The notes under the pieces: model-generated
What the model was told of the DNA's origin: nothing
Databases searched by the model: none
The model's input: the letters and a program-made list of their open reading frames with translations, nothing else
In this document: positions 8,150 to 9,757 of the stretch, piece by piece
How positions within the stretch are numbered: position 1 is the stretch's first letter
Layout of the letters: the number at the start of each line of letters is the position of its first letter
Origin: Pseudomonadota bacterium
GTDB lineage: Bacteria; Pseudomonadota; Gammaproteobacteria; Xanthomonadales; Xanthomonadaceae
NCBI GenBank assembly: GCA_023461075.1
Contig: JAEWNY010000011.1
Span: 1-9,757, forward strand
DNA: 9,757 nucleotides
Direction: 5' to 3'
Made by a program: the position numbers and the translations under genes

Positions 8150-8170
8150 AACCGCGCGCCGCCCGCGGTT
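8150..8170. promoter_or_regulatory. Inverted repeat in the rlmJ-creB intergenic region (candidate operator)
   Basis: AACCGCG (8150-8156) and CGCGGTT (8164-8170) form a perfect 7-bp inverted repeat with a 7-nt spacer in the 69-bp divergent gap. It ends 11 bp before the creB start. It could be a dimeric operator or a hairpin in a leader. It does not match the E. coli CreB box (TTCAC direct repeats), and in GC-rich DNA a chance origin is possible. Confidence 0.3.
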
Positions 8171-8181
8171 AGCATGCGGCC

Positions 8182-8865
8182 ATGCCGACCATACTGATTG
8201 CCGAAGACGAGGGCGCCATCGCCGAGACCGTGCTGTACGCGCTGCGCGCGGAAGGCTGGCAGGCCGAGCACGTGTTGCTGGGCGGTGAAGTGTTGCCGCG
8301 CGTCAGGCGCGGCGGCATCGACCTGCTGATCCTCGATGTCGGCCTGCCCGATGCCAGCGGCTTCGAGGTCTGCCGTGCGTTGCGCGCCGAATCGAACGTG
8401 CCGGTGATCTTCCTCACCGCGCGCGATGGGGAGGTCGATCGCGTGCTCGGGCTGGAACTGGGCGGCGATGACTACGTGCCCAAGCCCTTCTCGCCGCGAG
8501 AGCTGGTGGCGCGGGTACGCGCGCGGCTGCGGCGTTCGACACCGGAGGCCGTATCGGGATGGAAGACGCATGGACGCTTCGGCGTCGACGAGGCCGGCCA
8601 TCGCATCCGCTTCGATCAACATGTGCTCGACCTGACCCGCTACGAGTACGGCCTCTTGGCCGCGCTGTTGCAGCGCCCCGGTGCCGTGCTGACACGCACG
8701 CAGTTGATGGACCGGGTCTGGGAGGATGCGCTGGAGAGCGGCGATCGCACCGTCGATACCCACGTCAAGACGGTGCGCGCCAAGCTGCGCGAGATCGATC
8801 CGGCTTCCGACCCGATCCGCACCCATCGCGGCATGGGCTATTCGCTGGAGGTGGGCGCGGCATGA
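8182..8865 (+). CDS. creB: Response regulator CreB (OmpR/PhoB family)
   Basis: DNA-binding response regulator of the CreBC two-component system, 227 aa. Receiver domain about 1-115: acidic pocket E8-D9, phosphoacceptor D52 in LILDVGLPD, T79 in FLTAR, and K101 in DDYVPKPFSPRE. The winged-helix effector domain is about 130-224. TRYEYGLLAALLQRPGAVLT, the phrase QLMDRVWEDA, the DRTVDTHVKTVRAKLR recognition-helix region and the THRGMGYSL ending match E. coli CreB very closely. This makes CreB far more likely than PhoB or OmpR. In Stenotrophomonas and Pseudomonas, CreBC influences beta-lactam response and envelope or biofilm traits; whether this holds here is unknown. No clear Shine-Dalgarno precedes the ATG. 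A TAGCAT (8170-8175) ends 6 nt before it, so the message may be leaderless or nearly so. It overlaps creC by 4 bp. Confidence 0.92.
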   Translation: MPTILIAEDEGAIAETVLYALRAEGWQAEHVLLGGEVLPRVRRGGIDLLILDVGLPDASGFEVCRALRAESNVPVIFLTARDGEVDRVLGLELGGDDYVPKPFSPRELVARVRARLRRSTPEAVSGWKTHGRFGVDEAGHRIRFDQHVLDLTRYEYGLLAALLQRPGAVLTRTQLMDRVWEDALESGDRTVDTHVKTVRAKLREIDPASDPIRTHRGMGYSLEVGAA

Positions 8866-9757
8866 GGGTCGGGCTGCGCGTGTTGTTCGGCTATTTTTTG
8901 ATCGTCGCGTTGGCGGCGGTGCTGCTGGCGCAGGTGTTCGTGCAGCAGATCAAACCGGGCGTGCGGCAGGCGATGGAGGACACCCTCATCGATACTGCCA
9001 ACCTGCTGGCGGAGCTGGCCGCCGACGACATCAAGGCCGGCACGTTGGCGAATGGACGCTTCGCCGCCGCGGTCGATGCCACCCAGCGGCGTGATGTCGG
9101 GGCCGAGATCCATGGCTTCGACAAGCTGCGCACCGCCTATCGCATCACCGTGACCGATGAGCGCGGCATCGTGATCTACGACAGCGAGGGCAAGGATGTC
9201 GGCCGCGACAAGTCGAAGTGGAACGATGTGGCCCGCACCCTGCGCGGACAGTACGGCGCGCGTTCCAGCGCCGAAGTGCCGGGCGATGACAGCAGCACGG
9301 TGATGCACGTGGCCGCGCCGGTAATCGACAACGGTCGAATCATCGGTGTGCTGACCGTGGCCAAGCCCAACCGCATCGTCGAGCCGTTCATCGCCCGCAG
9401 CCAGAAGAAGGTGCGCGATGCCGGCATCGGACTCTTGGTCGCGGCGTTGGCGGTGGGCGCGTTGGTGGCCTGGTGGCTGTCCAGCCAGCTCGGGCGCTTG
9501 CGTCGTTATGCCGATGCGGTGACCCGCGGCGAACGCGCGACGGTGCCGAAAGCGCATGGCGAGTTCGGTGCGCTGGGCCAGGCGCTGGCGACCATGCGCG
9601 AGAAGCTGGAAGGCAAGCAGTACGTCGAGGAATACGTGCACGCGTTGACGCATGAGTTGAAGTCGCCGCTGGCGGCGATCCGCAGCGGCGCCGAGCTGCT
9701 GCAGGACGACGGCGGGCGGATGGATGCGGCAGAGCGTGCGCGCTTCATCGGCATCAT
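8862..9757 (+). CDS. creC: Sensor histidine kinase CreC, N-terminal part (runs off window end)
   Basis: Membrane sensor kinase partner of CreB; 298 complete codons are visible and the frame is open at the window end. TM1 lies at about 7-28 (VLFGYFLIVALAAVLLAQVF). The periplasmic sensor at about 29-185 contains KPGVRQAMEDTLIDTANLLA, then KWNDVARTLRGQYGARSS and HVAAPVIDNGRIIGVLTVAK, which are blocks shared with E. coli CreC. TM2 is at about 187-208, followed by a HAMP-like linker and the dimerisation/phosphoacceptor box ALTHELKSPLAAIRSGAELL with H264 (E. coli H265). The ATP-binding domain lies beyond base 9757. The start ATG is part of an ATGA overlap with the creB stop, with GGAGG at 8847-8851. 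This indicates translational coupling. Confidence 0.93.
   Translation, partial: MRVGLRVLFGYFLIVALAAVLLAQVFVQQIKPGVRQAMEDTLIDTANLLAELAADDIKAGTLANGRFAAAVDATQRRDVGAEIHGFDKLRTAYRITVTDERGIVIYDSEGKDVGRDKSKWNDVARTLRGQYGARSSAEVPGDDSSTVMHVAAPVIDNGRIIGVLTVAKPNRIVEPFIARSQKKVRDAGIGLLVAALAVGALVAWWLSSQLGRLRRYADAVTRGERATVPKAHGEFGALGQALATMREKLEGKQYVEEYVHALTHELKSPLAAIRSGAELLQDDGGRMDAAERARFIGI

Noticed and set aside
8113..8826. Upstream extension of the rlmJ reading frame
   Set aside because: Open only because it mirrors creB codons; RlmJ family conservation begins exactly at the ATG at 8112.
8838..9653. 271-codon open frame on the minus strand
   Set aside because: It is antisense to creC, whose frame is clearly real; no motif is recognisable.

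Overview
The window reads as chromosomal DNA of a high-GC gammaproteobacterium, most likely of the Lysobacterales/Xanthomonadales (Lysobacter, Luteimonas, Thermomonas, Pseudoxanthomonas or Stenotrophomonas-like). The basis is the close protein resemblance of Mfd, RlmJ, YedI/DUF808, CreB and CreC to gammaproteobacterial versions, the GC-rich codon use, and an integron integrase of the kind found in chromosomes of this group. The genus cannot be fixed by reading alone.

Region 1 (about 1-1722) is the accessory part and looks like one end of a chromosomal (sedentary) integron. A complete IntI-type tyrosine recombinase (502-1722, +) has all catalytic residues and the integron-specific insert. Upstream of it, on the side where attI and cassettes normally lie, is a core-site match GTTAGAC (complement of 349-355). 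Beyond that, reading away from intI, is the start of a small His/Met-rich membrane protein of the DUF305 type (complement of <1-263), cut by the window edge. The first 240 bases are about 51% GC by hand count, while sampled lines of intI and the core genes are about 65-75%. That is the expected pattern of a resident integrase next to a foreign cassette.

Region 2 (1750-5857, -) is housekeeping: a GNAT acetyltransferase followed by mfd, the transcription-repair coupling factor. mfd ends tail-to-tail with intI, 27 bp apart.

Region 3 (5899-8112) holds an MmcQ/YjbR-family protein (+), convergent with a DUF808/YedI membrane protein (-). Upstream of the latter on the same strand is rlmJ, the 23S rRNA A2030 methyltransferase.

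Region 4 (8182-9757, +) starts divergently from rlmJ. It is the creBC two-component operon: response regulator creB overlaps sensor kinase creC by an ATGA junction, and creC runs off the window just after its H-box.

No tRNA, rRNA, CRISPR array or insertion sequence was seen. No wholly new system is evident. The most interesting part is the integron edge and its first putative cassette, most of which lies outside the window.
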